From Bdellovibrionales bacterium (GTDB taxonomy: Bacteria > Bdellovibrionota > Bdellovibrionia > Bdellovibrionales > UBA1609), in assembly GCA_020630675.1 (NCBI GenBank), contig JAHDIR010000016.1, forward strand, positions 1-57,736: 57,736 nt of DNA. The letters run 5' to 3'. The translations under genes were made by a program, and so were the position numbers. Below, piece after piece: positions 25,386 through 36,261 of this stretch; within the stretch, counting starts at the first letter, position 1; each line of letters opens with the position of its first letter. Below the pieces are notes generated by a model. That model saw nothing but the letters and a program-made list of their open reading frames with translations. It made no database searches and was not told where the DNA came from.

Positions 25386-25677
25386 TTTAACCTCACTCAT
25401 TTTTTAAAAATTGGTAGATAGATTCAGAACTACCATCTTAACCAAGAGGCGACAATAAATAATGAAATGAATAAAATTGGACTATTTACATACTTTAAAT
25501 CAAGCCTTAACTTTTTAAGTTTTAAAGAGTAATATAAGGGCATAAATTTGTTTTAATTTTTAGGCTTTATGATCTGCCTAAACCCTATGAAGAGTAGTTA
25601 GCTAATTTATAGCTTTTTTCTTCCTAGACTCAAGTCTCGTAGTCTGCATCTCGACAGCTGGCAACAAGGAGAGGGCG

Positions 25678-27324
25678 TTGAAGTTATTTAACCAATCCAT
25701 TCGACAAAAAAATATTAAAAAACTTTCAACTGAAGCCTTTGATGTCTTAGTCATAGGGGGCGGCATAACTGGTGCTGGTGTGGCAAGAGATGCTGCCAGC
25801 CGAGGAATGAAAGTGGCGTTAATTAATGCAAATGATTTTGCCTTTGGTACGAGTTCTCGTTCCAGTAAATTAGTTCATGGTGGGGTCAGATATTTAGAAA
25901 ATTACGAATTTTCCTTGGTTTTTGAAGCCCTGTCAGAAAGGGCTAAACTTTTTACCATAGCTCCTCATTTGGTTCACCCTTTAAGGTTTATGATCCCAGT
26001 TTTTAAAGATAGTCGTGTGGGTATGTTTTTAATGGGAGTAGGAATGTGGCTTTATGATGCCCTTTCTTTATTTGAGGCTCCTGAACTTCATGAAAGACTT
26101 TCTGCGAAGGAGTCTCTGGCTAGTATTCCTAGTTTAAGGTCTTCCAATCTATCAGGCTCTTATGTTTACTCTGATGCTTATATGGATGATGACCGCTTGG
26201 TTCATGAAACATTAAGAGCTGCCAATGAAGATGGTGCCGTGTGTGTTAACTATGTAAAAGCAAGTGAAGTCGGTACGAAGGAAGGCTTGGTTCAGTCGGT
26301 CAATTGTAAGGATGAGATTTCTGGGCAAACATTTTCAATTCAGGCTAAGCACTTTATTAGCACTGTCGGCCCTTGGACAGATCAATTAGGAAATAACTTT
26401 TTTGAGAATTGGAAAAAAATTCTTAGGCCTTCCAAAGGGGTTCACTTAACATTAAGAAAAGAAAGGCTACCCTTGAATAGTGCTGTTGTTATGGGCGCTG
26501 AAAAAGGAGCTCGAATTGTCTTTGCTATCCCTAGACATGAAATGGTAATTATTGGCACCACTGATACAGATTACTCAGGAGACCCATCCCAAGTCAGTAC
26601 TCAAGTAGAAGATGTTGAGTATATACTTAAAGTCGCCAACGAGTACTTTCCTAACGCTCATTTAACTGCAAATGATATTGTCGCTAGTTATGCAGGTATT
26701 CGTCCTTTGGTGAACGATGGTGCTGAAACAGAAGGCAAAACGAGTCGTGAACACACTATCATAAATGACCCTAGAAATATTACCTTTGTTGCAGGGGGGA
26801 AATACACCACATACCGTAAAATTTCTGAAGATTGTTTGCGGTCGGTTTTAAAATACTTTTCTTTAGAAGAACAGGTTAAGTACAATAGAAATAAAACAGT
26901 GGCCCCTTTAAATCCAAATGTAAGCGATGACTTGCTTTTAAAAACTAAACTGCAAAAACCATCCATAGCTCTTGAGATGGGCTTAAAAGAGTCCGATGTG
27001 GAGTTGTTGATTGAGAGGCATGGGGCAGAAGTTTTTGATATGATTGAAAAATGGCCGCACTTAAAGGGCCGATCTGTATGGTGCTTTGAGGCCATGCAAG
27101 CCATAGAGACAACAATGTGTTTACACTTAGTTGATTTTTACTTACGAAGAACTCCTTTGTTTTTGTCTTTACCTGATCACGGACAAAAATTTCGTGATGA
27201 GGTCTTAGATGTGTTTGCCAGTTATTACAGTTGGTCAGCAGAGCAAATCAAAGAAGAAACACAACGGCTGAATGATCATATAAATACCGAGTTATCTTGG
27301 AAGAAAGAACTATCTGTTACATAA
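25678..27324 (+). CDS. glpD: Aerobic glycerol-3-phosphate dehydrogenase, FAD-dependent
   Basis: 548 residues. The FAD-binding turn is VIGGGITGAGVARDAASRG (26-44), followed by the GlpD signature FGTSSRSSKLVHGGVRYLE. FAIPRHEMVIIGTTDTDY and YAGIRPL complete the family pattern, and the C-terminal 120 residues match the GlpD helical cap. It oxidises sn-glycerol 3-phosphate to dihydroxyacetone phosphate at the inner membrane and passes electrons to quinone. The start is TTG at 25678 after AAGGAGAGGGCG. No glpK or glpF is nearby. The preceding 290 bases hold no gene. Convergent with the SCP2-like gene. Confidence 0.96.
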   Translation: MKLFNQSIRQKNIKKLSTEAFDVLVIGGGITGAGVARDAASRGMKVALINANDFAFGTSSRSSKLVHGGVRYLENYEFSLVFEALSERAKLFTIAPHLVHPLRFMIPVFKDSRVGMFLMGVGMWLYDALSLFEAPELHERLSAKESLASIPSLRSSNLSGSYVYSDAYMDDDRLVHETLRAANEDGAVCVNYVKASEVGTKEGLVQSVNCKDEISGQTFSIQAKHFISTVGPWTDQLGNNFFENWKKILRPSKGVHLTLRKERLPLNSAVVMGAEKGARIVFAIPRHEMVIIGTTDTDYSGDPSQVSTQVEDVEYILKVANEYFPNAHLTANDIVASYAGIRPLVNDGAETEGKTSREHTIINDPRNITFVAGGKYTTYRKISEDCLRSVLKYFSLEEQVKYNRNKTVAPLNPNVSDDLLLKTKLQKPSIALEMGLKESDVELLIERHGAEVFDMIEKWPHLKGRSVWCFEAMQAIETTMCLHLVDFYLRRTPLFLSLPDHGQKFRDEVLDVFASYYSWSAEQIKEETQRLNDHINTELSWKKELSVT

Positions 27325-27338
27325 ATCACGACAAACTT

Positions 27339-27803
27339 TTACATTTTGCGTATAAATGAAATAATTTTTTGCAAGCTACTTAGGCCGTGTGTGGCTAAAA
27401 AAGAAAGAAACTCAGGGCCTGCAATACGTATAATTTTGATGTAGCCATTTTTGAGTAGGTTTAAAATAGACCCATGCTTTTTTATTTCGATATGCCCCAT
27501 TAAAATTTCTTTTACGACCTCAATACCCACTTCAGATAAAGGGAGCTTGCAAAGGGTAGATAGGCGCCTAAGAGCTTCATTTTTTATAACAAATTCAACA
27601 TCAAAATTTTTAGCTTTTTGCTTCACAAAGTGAAGCTTATTGTTTTTAGCCGATAAGCTATACCCTTGATGGTTCTCAAGTGTGATGAGTATTTCTACCC
27701 CGGGTTTGATTTGTTCAAGAGCTTGAAGGCAGGAGGGGTTTTGCTCAAAAAATAGCTGAGCCTGGTCGAAATAGTAGCTTGAGTCCATAGTTCTATTTTG
27801 CAT
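27339..27803 (-). CDS. SCP2-like sterol/lipid-carrier domain protein
   Basis: 154 residues from ATG at 27803 (AGAGG ten bases before; a TTG at 27824 and an ATG at 27788 are alternatives). The pattern of short beta strands (VEILITLENHQGYSLSAKNNKLHFV, seen in parts as EILITLE and YSLSAKNNKL), then DVEFVIKNEALRRLSTL, GHIEIKKHGSILNLLKNG and a C-terminal helix, is like SCP2 or UbiJ-type lipid-binding domains. Such domains carry hydrophobic ligands in the cytoplasm. Assignment is tentative. It ends 14 bases from the glpD stop, on the opposite strand. Confidence 0.5.
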   Translation of the reverse strand: MQNRTMDSSYYFDQAQLFFEQNPSCLQALEQIKPGVEILITLENHQGYSLSAKNNKLHFVKQKAKNFDVEFVIKNEALRRLSTLCKLPLSEVGIEVVKEILMGHIEIKKHGSILNLLKNGYIKIIRIAGPEFLSFLATHGLSSLQKIISFIRKM

Positions 27804-27952
27804 GGCCGCAGAACCTCTTGTCAACGCCGCTTGTCAAAAAAAATCCTCATCTAAACCACAGTTTACAGGGCTTGATTTATTCTAAGGCATAGCATTAGCG
27901 AGTTATTGTCAGTTGATTTAACCTTCACGAACTTATAAACATTATGGGTTAA

Positions 27953-29017
<1,065 letters not shown>

Positions 29018-29039
29018 ATATTAATTAAGCGACTCTATT

Positions 29040-29477
29040 ATGTTATCTCAGCAAAGTTACAGCTCTATTAGCTTGTTTCTTTTTTTTAATACACTGAATT
29101 CAAAATCTTTTGTCAGTTATTTCCAAAAGTTAATTATTGCTCGTTATAAATTAAAAGAAGTCAGCTCAGAATCACATCATCATAATCAGCTATTAAAATC
29201 TTTAGCTTCGAAAGTGATAAATCACCAAGCTACGCTCAATTACGAAGAGTTTAAAAAACAATGTGATTTGTCCGTAAAAAATATATCTGAATCTCATTTA
29301 AGGAGTTGGTTTGAGGTTTACCCTCGACTCAGTGGAGCCGAAAGGGTGACTTTAATTCTTTCCTTATTTTTAAAAAAAACTGATGCCGAGGTCGCATTTA
29401 TTTTATCTGTCTCTGAAGGAACAGTTCGTTACCGGGTGTCTAATAGCTTATTAAAACTATCTAAGGGTCAAAAATGA
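29040..29477 (+). CDS. Sigma-factor-like protein with region-4 HTH
   Basis: 145 residues. The C-terminal half reads LSGAERVTLILSLFLKK, then TDAEVAFILSVSEGTVRYRVS and NSLLKL, the layout of sigma-70 region 4 (LPxxERxxLxLxxxxxxSxxEIAxxLxxSxGTVxxRLxxALxxL). The N-terminal half (SFVSYFQKLIIARYKL) has the place and size of region 2 in ECF sigmas but is not clearly recognisable. It overlaps the next gene, a membrane protein placed like an anti-sigma factor, by four bases. So a divergent ECF sigma or a DNA-binding relative. No strong Shine-Dalgarno. Confidence 0.6.
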   Translation: MLSQQSYSSISLFLFFNTLNSKSFVSYFQKLIIARYKLKEVSSESHHHNQLLKSLASKVINHQATLNYEEFKKQCDLSVKNISESHLRSWFEVYPRLSGAERVTLILSLFLKKTDAEVAFILSVSEGTVRYRVSNSLLKLSKGQK

Positions 29478-30484
29478 AAAGTAAAAAATTAAGCCCTTTT
29501 GTTTTTGCTCAACAAACCTATGATTACCTGACGAACCAACTGAGTACCAATGATCAGGAAAAATATGAAAATAAACTAAAAGTAGAAAAAGATTGCCAAG
29601 ACCACTTGGCCTCTATGAAGAAAGCTTATCAATTTTGTAACAGCCTTAGCGAAGGGCAAGCTCAAGATATAGCTATTGAAAATTTAAAAAGCTACAACAA
29701 AAGTTTGTTATTTTATATTGTAAATCCCAGCTATATAAAATGGCCTATAAGCTTGTTTGCTTTCAAAAAAGTAATGCTTGCTTTAATCGTTGCTGTTATT
29801 AGTTATACTATTGTACCCTGGTCCAAACTGTCCCAATCTATAAAACAAAAAAACAGTCAGCAAAGTTATAAGTTATTAGCTATTGAAACAAAAAAAACTT
29901 TCGCCAACAAAGAGCTAATGGCTGTTCGTAAAAAACCAGAAGGGGTGAGTAAAGAAGTTCAAGAGCTTGCCTCTTCTTCTTGGGCTAAAAAGAAAAAACT
30001 AGTCGTTTTGAAAAAAGATATACCAATAGATGATGTTGCAAAAAAACCGACTAAAATTATAAAACCGAAAGATTTAGCTTTAAGTAAACCCATTGTTCAA
30101 AAACAAGAAACTCAATCACCCCATCTCCAAAAAGAAAAAATAGAGACTCAGACCAATTCTGTGCAAAAGCGAAAAAGATTTCGTTTTTATATGTCCCTTC
30201 ATGATCTTGATAAACTGACGCCAAAAATAGTAAAAATTATACAAGACCTTGGTGGAGTGAAGGGGGGCTCTGTTAAGTTGGGGCATGTAAAGCCCAAGGG
30301 TCGTTATTTTCATATTAAATTACCAGTAGATAACAGAAATAAACTAAGGCTAGCCTTACTAGACTATGGTGTTGTGCGTGTGGAGCAAGAGCCTTATCAA
30401 GTTAAAGGGGATGAGAATTCAGACCGTGTTATTTTATGGGTAGAAGACCTTGACCTTAAAGTAAAGCGATTGCAAAACCGATAA
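29474..30484 (+). CDS. Membrane-anchored anti-sigma-like protein
   Basis: 336 residues. A cytoplasmic N-terminal 95 residues (YDYLTNQLSTNDQEKYENKL, with C41 and C55) corresponds in place to an anti-sigma domain, followed by one membrane helix VMLALIVAVISYTIVPW (about 100-116). Then comes a Lys/Gln-rich linker and a periplasmic domain (FRFYMSLHDLDKLTPKIVKI, then GGVKGGSV and LPVDNRNKLRLAL) that resembles the DUF4349-type repeat of some anti-sigma proteins. The ATG overlaps the sigma-like gene by four bases. Role inferred from topology and pairing, not sequence identity. Confidence 0.5.
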   Translation: MKSKKLSPFVFAQQTYDYLTNQLSTNDQEKYENKLKVEKDCQDHLASMKKAYQFCNSLSEGQAQDIAIENLKSYNKSLLFYIVNPSYIKWPISLFAFKKVMLALIVAVISYTIVPWSKLSQSIKQKNSQQSYKLLAIETKKTFANKELMAVRKKPEGVSKEVQELASSSWAKKKKLVVLKKDIPIDDVAKKPTKIIKPKDLALSKPIVQKQETQSPHLQKEKIETQTNSVQKRKRFRFYMSLHDLDKLTPKIVKIIQDLGGVKGGSVKLGHVKPKGRYFHIKLPVDNRNKLRLALLDYGVVRVEQEPYQVKGDENSDRVILWVEDLDLKVKRLQNR

Positions 30485-30520
30485 AGATTTTCAACTGTTA
30501 GAAGTTTTGGAGTTGTTAAA

Positions 30521-32446
30521 TTGAAAAAAAAATCTCTGGGGCGGTCGCACCGCTCCCTGCGCACACTTCTTATTCTCTGGTTTTTGCTTTTATCGATTGC
30601 ACCGTTATCTTTCATGACTTGGTATTCGTTAAACAAGTTTGAAGTTGCGATTAATGAAGAAATTGAACAAAAAACTAAGTTTAATCAAATAGAAATTATA
30701 AATCGCTTTGAAAGTTTTTATAACGAACTTGGTGCTAAGTTAAACAGGCACCTGAGTGATAATTCACTATTATTTTATCTGACAAGAAGTGATACGGAAT
30801 CTCTTCTTAACTTAACAAAAAAATGGATTCTTCAAGATAATATAAATAAAGTCTCGCTTTACGACCAGGACGGAAAACTACTTCTCTCTAGCTATCGCTC
30901 CCGTGATAATACAATCAATGAAATTGTTAATGAAGACAGAGAGCCTGTTTTTATTTCCCCAGAATTTATGGAAAGCTTGGGCGATAAGAAAATTTCATTT
31001 GTTGTAGATATTAAACAAAATCAAAACCTTGAGTTTGTTGTTTTTTCTAAAGTTTTTAGCCCTCAAAAAAAGGTGGCCGGTTATTTACAAGAAACTCTTC
31101 TGGTCAAGGGAGGGGTGCTTTCTGAAATTTCAAAAGCTATGGGCGGAGCTAAAATAATAATTCACAAACCTGGCTTAGAAAATCGCTTGGTCAGCGATAG
31201 AAGTCTATATAAAATAAATATTGATAAATGGAAAGATGACAAAGTTGATATTCTTTTAAAGTCTGAAGAGTATACCTTTACCCGCTTTAAATTAAGGTGG
31301 GGAGACGATTGGGTTTATGCATTTTTAGGTTTATCTAAAAAAAGTTATGAGCAAGTTTTGAAAAATGTTCTTACTTCTTTTATGACGGTTCTTGCCGGTA
31401 TAGTTTTCATACTTGTTGTTTTAGCTTTTTTAATCTCCGTTATTTTATTAAAACCATTAAAAACTCTTTTGCATACACTGAGAAATAACGATCCTGGTGA
31501 AAAATTAATTGAATTACCTATTGAAACCTCAACAGAACTAGGGCTACTTACTGAAAGTTTTAATCAAATGTTTAAACGTATTTATTCAGCTCAAAAGCAA
31601 ATGAAAAAAAATATTGTTAATTTAGAAGGAGTGAATACAGAAATTAAAGATACTCAAACTATGCTTGTACATAATGAAAAAATGGCTTCATTGGGGCAGT
31701 TAGTAGCTGGTGTCGCTCATGAGCTTAATAATCCCATCGGTTTTATTCATAGTAATATGGGGCACCTCAGAGAATATGCCAATGCTTTGGTCAATATTAT
31801 CGAAGAGGGGGCTGCATCTCCTAAAGTGATGACTGAGCTTAAAGATAAGCATGACTATGACTTTATTGTTAAAGATTTGCCAAAGTTAATTCAATCTTGT
31901 GAAGATGGTGCTCAAAGAACAAGAGACATTGTTTTAGGTTTAAGAAACTTTTCTCGTATAGAAGAAGCTAAGCTTAAAGAAGTAGATATCACCGAGGGTA
32001 TCGAGCGAACTTTAGATTTGTTGAAAGGTGAATTAAAATCAAAAGTGACGGTAAAAAAAGTTTTTGCCAAAGCTCCGCTCATTAATTGCTATCCAAGTCA
32101 GCTCAATCAAGTGTTTATGAATATAATTGTAAATGCGATTCATGCCATACCTGATAGGGGAGAGTTGCTCATAAAAACACAAATTGTAAATAAAAAAAAT
32201 ATTGAGATTACTTTCAAAGATAGTGGGCAGGGCATTGATGAAAAAACGAAAGAAAAAATATTTGACCCATTTTTTACAACGAAAGATATAGGCAAGGGCA
32301 CGGGGTTAGGTCTGAGTATTTCCTATGGTATTATTCAAAAGCACAACGGTGATATTAAAGTGAATTCAAAGCTTGGAGAGGGGACAGAGTTTATTGTGAC
32401 ACTCCCCATAGCTGGCCCAGAAAATGACGATGCAAAAGAGTCTTAA
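30521..32446 (+). CDS. Sensor histidine kinase with periplasmic domain
   Basis: 641 residues. TM1 is [19 protein letters not shown] (16-34), a periplasmic sensory domain spans about 38-280 with Cache-like features ([14 protein letters not shown]), TM2 is about 284-310, then a HAMP-like linker. HisKA motif [17 protein letters not shown] has phospho-acceptor His400; the HATPase has [11 protein letters not shown] (N box), DSGQGID (G1) and GTGLGLSIS (G2). Start is TTG at 30521 with GGAG nine bases before. It sits 36 bases after the anti-sigma-like gene and has no receiver partner beside it. Ligand unknown. Confidence 0.9.
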   Translation: MKKKSLGRSHRSLRTLLILWFLLLSIAPLSFMTWYSLNKFEVAINEEIEQKTKFNQIEIINRFESFYNELGAKLNRHLSDNSLLFYLTRSDTESLLNLTKKWILQDNINKVSLYDQDGKLLLSSYRSRDNTINEIVNEDREPVFISPEFMESLGDKKISFVVDIKQNQNLEFVVFSKVFSPQKKVAGYLQETLLVKGGVLSEISKAMGGAKIIIHKPGLENRLVSDRSLYKINIDKWKDDKVDILLKSEEYTFTRFKLRWGDDWVYAFLGLSKKSYEQVLKNVLTSFMTVLAGIVFILVVLAFLISVILLKPLKTLLHTLRNNDPGEKLIELPIETSTELGLLTESFNQMFKRIYSAQKQMKKNIVNLEGVNTEIKDTQTMLVHNEKMASLGQLVAGVAHELNNPIGFIHSNMGHLREYANALVNIIEEGAASPKVMTELKDKHDYDFIVKDLPKLIQSCEDGAQRTRDIVLGLRNFSRIEEAKLKEVDITEGIERTLDLLKGELKSKVTVKKVFAKAPLINCYPSQLNQVFMNIIVNAIHAIPDRGELLIKTQIVNKKNIEITFKDSGQGIDEKTKEKIFDPFFTTKDIGKGTGLGLSISYGIIQKHNGDIKVNSKLGEGTEFIVTLPIAGPENDDAKES

Positions 32447-32453
32447 GAAGGAG

Positions 32454-32906
32454 CTAGCGGTTAATATCCCGGGCTTCAACATCTACAACATTATAGTCCT
32501 GTTTGGGGTTTGAAGGGCTTTCTAAGTCAGGAAGCACAAAGTGAAGAACTAAATATATCAAGATTGTAACTCCAAAAGAAGGAACTATAGAAAGAAGTAA
32601 GCACGACACAAAAATAAACCGAACGATTCCCACTTCCCAATTATATTTAACAGAAAGTCTGTAACACACTCCTAAAAATTTAGCTTGATAGGCTTCTTGC
32701 ACAAACTTGTCTTGTGGTAACGTGAAAACAAGAATTAAATATAAAATAGGCCCTAGAAAAAACAAAGGAAAGGCAACTAAAAACAAAACTCGAAGGATCC
32801 AACTTTCTAAGCCAATTTTTTGGCCAATTCCCCCACAGACTCCGGCTAAAACACACTCTTTTTCAGAGCGAACTAGGTCATTACTGATGTTGCGAGTTTG
32901 GGTCAT
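32454..32906 (-). CDS. Double PspC-domain membrane protein
   Basis: 150 residues. Two PspC-like units in tandem: the first has LAGVCGGIGQKIGLESWILRVLF and LYLILVFTLPQ, and the second has FLGVCYRLSVKYNWEVGIVRFIF and LIYLVLHFVLPD. Each PspC unit has a short cytoplasmic start then two hydrophobic segments. In the phage-shock system PspC senses inner-membrane stress; no pspA or pspF is near, so the role here is unknown. It is convergent with the kinase gene, separated by seven bases. Confidence 0.85.
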   Translation of the reverse strand: MTQTRNISNDLVRSEKECVLAGVCGGIGQKIGLESWILRVLFLVAFPLFFLGPILYLILVFTLPQDKFVQEAYQAKFLGVCYRLSVKYNWEVGIVRFIFVSCLLLSIVPSFGVTILIYLVLHFVLPDLESPSNPKQDYNVVDVEARDINR

Positions 32907-33059
32907 AAAAAGGCTCCTGATTAGGGTTGAACATCGACATACTAAGGAAAGTCGAGTTATATATCAATATTAATTTGTTATTGTGTTAATATGTAAAAAC
33001 AGCCGATAATTTAATGTAAAGGCTTAATTTTTTTATTAAATTTATAGAAAGGTATTCAT

Positions 33060-33569
33060 ATGAATTTAAAATATTTATCCTATTTGTGCATTGGAAGTGC
33101 TGCCGTTCTTGGTGCTTATTCTTATTTAGTGCCGGGGAAAAATACTTATTTGACTAAAATTAATCGGGCTTCCTCTGATGATAATATTAACTTTAGATTA
33201 CAACACATTGATAAAAAGCAAAGGCTTCAAGAGTTACAAATGAAGAGTTTATCTGATCAAAGTCAAATTCGTGGCACAATTGAAGAGAGCTTGCGACAGC
33301 ATAAAGTCAAAGCTCTTAATGGTTTTGATGATAGGCAAGAAATGACTTTAGAAAATATATATAAGCACCTCAATGAGGGTAAAATGAACGAAGCACAAGA
33401 CCTTTTGGATGATCAAGTCGTTGAAAGGTTGCGCGACATTGAAGATGAACAAGAGTATATGGAGGCTTACCGAAAAGCTTACGTAGAGGCTTTTATCGAA
33501 AACGCTAAAAAGCACGGTGTAAAGCTTAGAGTCGATGAAAACCTAAATGTTTATGATGGCGAAAACTAA
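33060..33569 (+). CDS. Membrane-anchored or exported protein of unknown function
   Basis: 169 residues. MNLKYLSYLCIGSAAVLGAYSYLVPG is a hydrophobic N-terminus that may be an uncleaved anchor. The rest is highly charged and helical (RQHKVKALNGFDDRQEMTLE and DLLDDQVVERLRDIEDEQEY), suggesting a coiled coil projecting into the periplasm. No family recognised. Shine-Dalgarno AGAAAGG lies seven bases before the ATG. Isolated transcription is likely; the next gene starts 184 bases on. Confidence 0.65.
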   Translation: MNLKYLSYLCIGSAAVLGAYSYLVPGKNTYLTKINRASSDDNINFRLQHIDKKQRLQELQMKSLSDQSQIRGTIEESLRQHKVKALNGFDDRQEMTLENIYKHLNEGKMNEAQDLLDDQVVERLRDIEDEQEYMEAYRKAYVEAFIENAKKHGVKLRVDENLNVYDGEN

Positions 33570-33753
33570 GTTTTTTGCGAGCCACATTACTGACACGGTG
33601 TATATTTTTGTGGCATAGGCTTCAATGTATTTAAGAAGAAACATCCCCGAACAATAAATTCTTTGTATCTATCAGTCGAAGCTTGCTTGTTCTCTCAGGA
33701 GCAGACTATTATTCGGCTTTAATACTGCAATTTATGTTAATAGGAGTTTATTC

Positions 33754-34353
33754 ATGCAAATTATTTTAATGACAACAATCGCCGTAATAACAGGTTTTTT
33801 TGTATCTTCATGTGGCCCTAAAGCTTTCGTTAAAGGCGCTTATGATCAAGATATTAACCGTGCGAACTTACTCACTGACAAATGGTCTGAGTCAGATATG
33901 CAAAAAGCTGTGACAGACTTAGTTCAAAGCCTCAAAAATCATCGCTCCATTGCACAGGCTAAGCGTCCACCAATTTTAATGGTCACTCGCTTACAAAATA
34001 GAACCTCTGAGCATATTGACACTAAAAGCATCATGGATATGTTGAGTGACGAGTTAATGAGAGGCGGAGAAGTTGTTTTTGTTGATAAATCGGCGCGAGA
34101 AGATATGGCGGCTGAATACGAATACCAAAAGGATAATGCTAGCCGAGAAACTAGAAAATCAAGTGGTGGGCAAACAGGTACTGATTTTATTTTAAATGGT
34201 CGGCTCACATCTATTGTTCAAACAGCTGGTCGTGATAAAACTGTTTACTATAAGTTAAACCTAAGTATGACAAATTTAAAAACAGGTTTAAAAGCTTGGT
34301 CTGATTATAAACAAATTCGAAAAATTTATAAAAAAAGTAGATTAGGCTTATAA
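33754..34353 (+). CDS. LpoB-like penicillin-binding-protein activator lipoprotein
   Basis: 199 residues. The signal MQIILMTTIAVITGFFVSSC gives lipid-modified Cys20. The rest matches LpoB: LLTDKWSESDMQKAVTDLVQ, then RPPILMVTRLQNRTSEHIDT, FVDKSAREDM and TDFILNGRLTSIVQ. LpoB spans from the outer membrane to activate PBP1b in peptidoglycan synthesis. Whether it activates a PBP here is inferred from family only. AGGAG lies before the ATG. The following gene, 16 bases away, is the TPR lipoprotein often found beside lpoB (COG3014 type). Confidence 0.82.
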   Translation: MQIILMTTIAVITGFFVSSCGPKAFVKGAYDQDINRANLLTDKWSESDMQKAVTDLVQSLKNHRSIAQAKRPPILMVTRLQNRTSEHIDTKSIMDMLSDELMRGGEVVFVDKSAREDMAAEYEYQKDNASRETRKSSGGQTGTDFILNGRLTSIVQTAGRDKTVYYKLNLSMTNLKTGLKAWSDYKQIRKIYKKSRLGL

Positions 34354-34369
34354 GTTTTAGGGCTTAATT

Positions 34370-35593
34370 TTGAAAACTTTAATTTATTTGAAAAAAGCGA
34401 GTGCCTATCTAGCATTCGCTTTTTTGTTGGCATCATGTGCTACTTATCAAGCTCAAGTAGATCAAGCCCGTCGCTTAGTAAGCAGCGGACAATACACTGC
34501 GGCCGCAGAGCGCTTAAAGCTTTTAGCTGATAAGCCTGGAAAAGATCGCCTTGTTCATGTTTTAGACTACGCTTTAACTGAGCAAATTGCTGGTCGTTAT
34601 GAGCAAAGTAATAAATACTTTTTATTAGCTGACACCCTTGCTGATAGAAATGACTATCATAGTGTCTCCAAAGTCGTTTCTTCCATTTTTGTGAATGAAG
34701 AAATGATTCAATACAAAGGAGATGACTTTGAAAACCTATTAATTAACACTATGTTGGCCGTGAACTTTTCTGTTTTGGGCGACTTTGAAAGTGCTCGTGT
34801 AGAAACCAAAAAATCCTCAGAAAAAATTAATAAATACCAAGCTGATGGTAAAAAACACAACACACTCAACCCTTTTGTGATTTATTTAAATGCTATTATC
34901 TGGGAAGCCAACAAAGATTGGGATGATGCCTATATTGATTATAAAAAGGTATATGAACTCTCTCCTGGGTTTAGTTTTGTAAAAAAAGATTTAATTCGAA
35001 TAGCCAGACTTTCTCGAAGGTACAATGAACTTAAAAAATGGAAAAAAGAATTTGGCTTAAAAGAAGAAAAATCAAAAGCAAAAAGTGAAGTCATTTTAAT
35101 TTACCAACAAGGTTGGGGGCCAAGAAAGCAGCCAGGTTATTCAGATCCGATTGTACCGCAGTTAGTGCCTGTTTCTTCGTACTTTACGGGGGGAGCTATT
35201 GAGGTTAATGGTGGCTCCAAAATATATTCACAAGTTGTTTTTGATGTTGGCCGTGCAGCTATTGCATCATTGAATCGTCAAATGGCACCATTAGTTGCCA
35301 AGCGCTTGGCAGCCATTGCAGCTAAAAAAGTTTTATCTCACCAGTTGTCTAAAAAAGATCAAGGTTTAGGTTTTTTGGCAGACATTGCTATGTCAGTGGC
35401 AGAGCGAGCTGATTTACGCCAATGGTCTTTGCTTCCTAGTACCTTTCAGGTGGCACGTACTCAAGTTGCCCCGGGCGAGCACAATGTGACTGTGTATGGA
35501 ACAAGAGGGGAAAGTGAGCAAGTGATTTGTCGTTTTGAAAAGTTAATTGTAAAGCCCAATGAAAAGAAAATTATTAATTGCCGTGGTTTTTAA
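34370..35593 (+). CDS. TPR-like lipoprotein next to the LpoB-like gene
   Basis: 407 residues. The signal MKTLIYLKKASAYLAFAFLLASC ends in LASC with Cys23. A helical N-terminal half looks like tetratricopeptide repeats (ARRLVSSGQYTAAAERLKLL, ALTEQIAGRYEQSNKYF, WEANKDWDDAYIDYKKV). The C-terminal part (VILIYQQGWGPRKQPGYSDP) is typical of the COG3014 family paired with LpoB and YcfL. Starts at TTG 34370, seven bases after AGGG. Likely envelope-located with its neighbour; exact function unknown. Confidence 0.75.
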   Translation: MKTLIYLKKASAYLAFAFLLASCATYQAQVDQARRLVSSGQYTAAAERLKLLADKPGKDRLVHVLDYALTEQIAGRYEQSNKYFLLADTLADRNDYHSVSKVVSSIFVNEEMIQYKGDDFENLLINTMLAVNFSVLGDFESARVETKKSSEKINKYQADGKKHNTLNPFVIYLNAIIWEANKDWDDAYIDYKKVYELSPGFSFVKKDLIRIARLSRRYNELKKWKKEFGLKEEKSKAKSEVILIYQQGWGPRKQPGYSDPIVPQLVPVSSYFTGGAIEVNGGSKIYSQVVFDVGRAAIASLNRQMAPLVAKRLAAIAAKKVLSHQLSKKDQGLGFLADIAMSVAERADLRQWSLLPSTFQVARTQVAPGEHNVTVYGTRGESEQVICRFEKLIVKPNEKKIINCRGF

Positions 35594-35631
35594 TAGGATT
35601 TAGCTATTACTTTTTGTTTTAGGTAAAAAAA

Positions 35632-35656
35632 ATCCCCAAAGCATAACTTTGGGGAT
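35632..35656. terminator. Strong hairpin terminator between convergent genes
   Basis: A perfect 10-bp stem ATCCCCAAAG (35632-35641) with CTTTGGGGAT (35647-35656), loop CATAA. In the minus direction it is followed by a run of T (the A-run ending at 35632), so it is a strong terminator for phaR. In the plus direction the tail is only ATATT, a weaker site for the TPR lipoprotein. Confidence 0.85.
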
Positions 35657-35679
35657 ATATTACTCGACATTTAAGCGTC

Positions 35680-36261
35680 TTAGATAGAGTTCAAGCTTTT
35701 ATTGGAGTTAGGAAGGCTTGGTGTAGCAGGGGCCTCATCCACGGGCTTGTTGGCAGAAGCAAAACCAGGGTTGTTGCTTTCTAGCTTAGGGATCTCTGGA
35801 GCCGCATTGGCTGCTGACGCCACTCTTTCTTCAAGAGTTTGTTTAATATCTTCAAAAGAAGACTTTTTCACTTCAACAGCAACAGCTCTGTTGGCAGCTT
35901 CAGCTTCAGCTTTAGCCTTGGCTTGCTTTTCAACGTAGTCAGCAGGAAAGGCACCTAGTTTAGCTAAGTAACTAGAAATACTTCCGTTTCCATTTTGAAT
36001 AACTTCTCTAAGTGTGAAAAGAGGAGCGTATTGAGAGGCTTTCTTTTCAGCTTCAAAAATGATTTGTGTTAAAGTCGCAGCAGTGATGTCATTTTTGGTT
36101 TTATTGTCGATCACAGTTACGTCTTCATTGGCTCGAATCATTTTGGCGATATCGTCCAAAGTCACATAGCAACTTTGTTGTGTGTCGTACAATTTTCGGT
36201 TTTGATAGCGTTTGATGATCTTAGATCTTACATTCGCTTTTTTAATTACTTCTTGGTTCAC
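35680..36261 (-). CDS. phaR: Polyhydroxyalkanoate synthesis repressor PhaR-like
   Basis: 193 residues from GTG at 36261, seven bases after GGAGG; an in-frame ATG 60 bases upstream has no ribosome site. The N-terminal DNA-binding domain KIIKRYQNRKLYDTQQSCYV, then LDDIAKMIRANEDVTVID and the accumulation-domain stretch TLTQIIFEAEKK are the PHB_acc signature. The C-terminal third is Ala/Glu/Pro-rich and disordered. PhaR represses phasin and polymer genes and binds PHB granules. No phaC or phasin is in the window, so target genes lie elsewhere. Confidence 0.9.
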   Translation of the reverse strand: MNQEVIKKANVRSKIIKRYQNRKLYDTQQSCYVTLDDIAKMIRANEDVTVIDNKTKNDITAATLTQIIFEAEKKASQYAPLFTLREVIQNGNGSISSYLAKLGAFPADYVEKQAKAKAEAEAANRAVAVEVKKSSFEDIKQTLEERVASAANAAPEIPKLESNNPGFASANKPVDEAPATPSLPNSNKSLNSI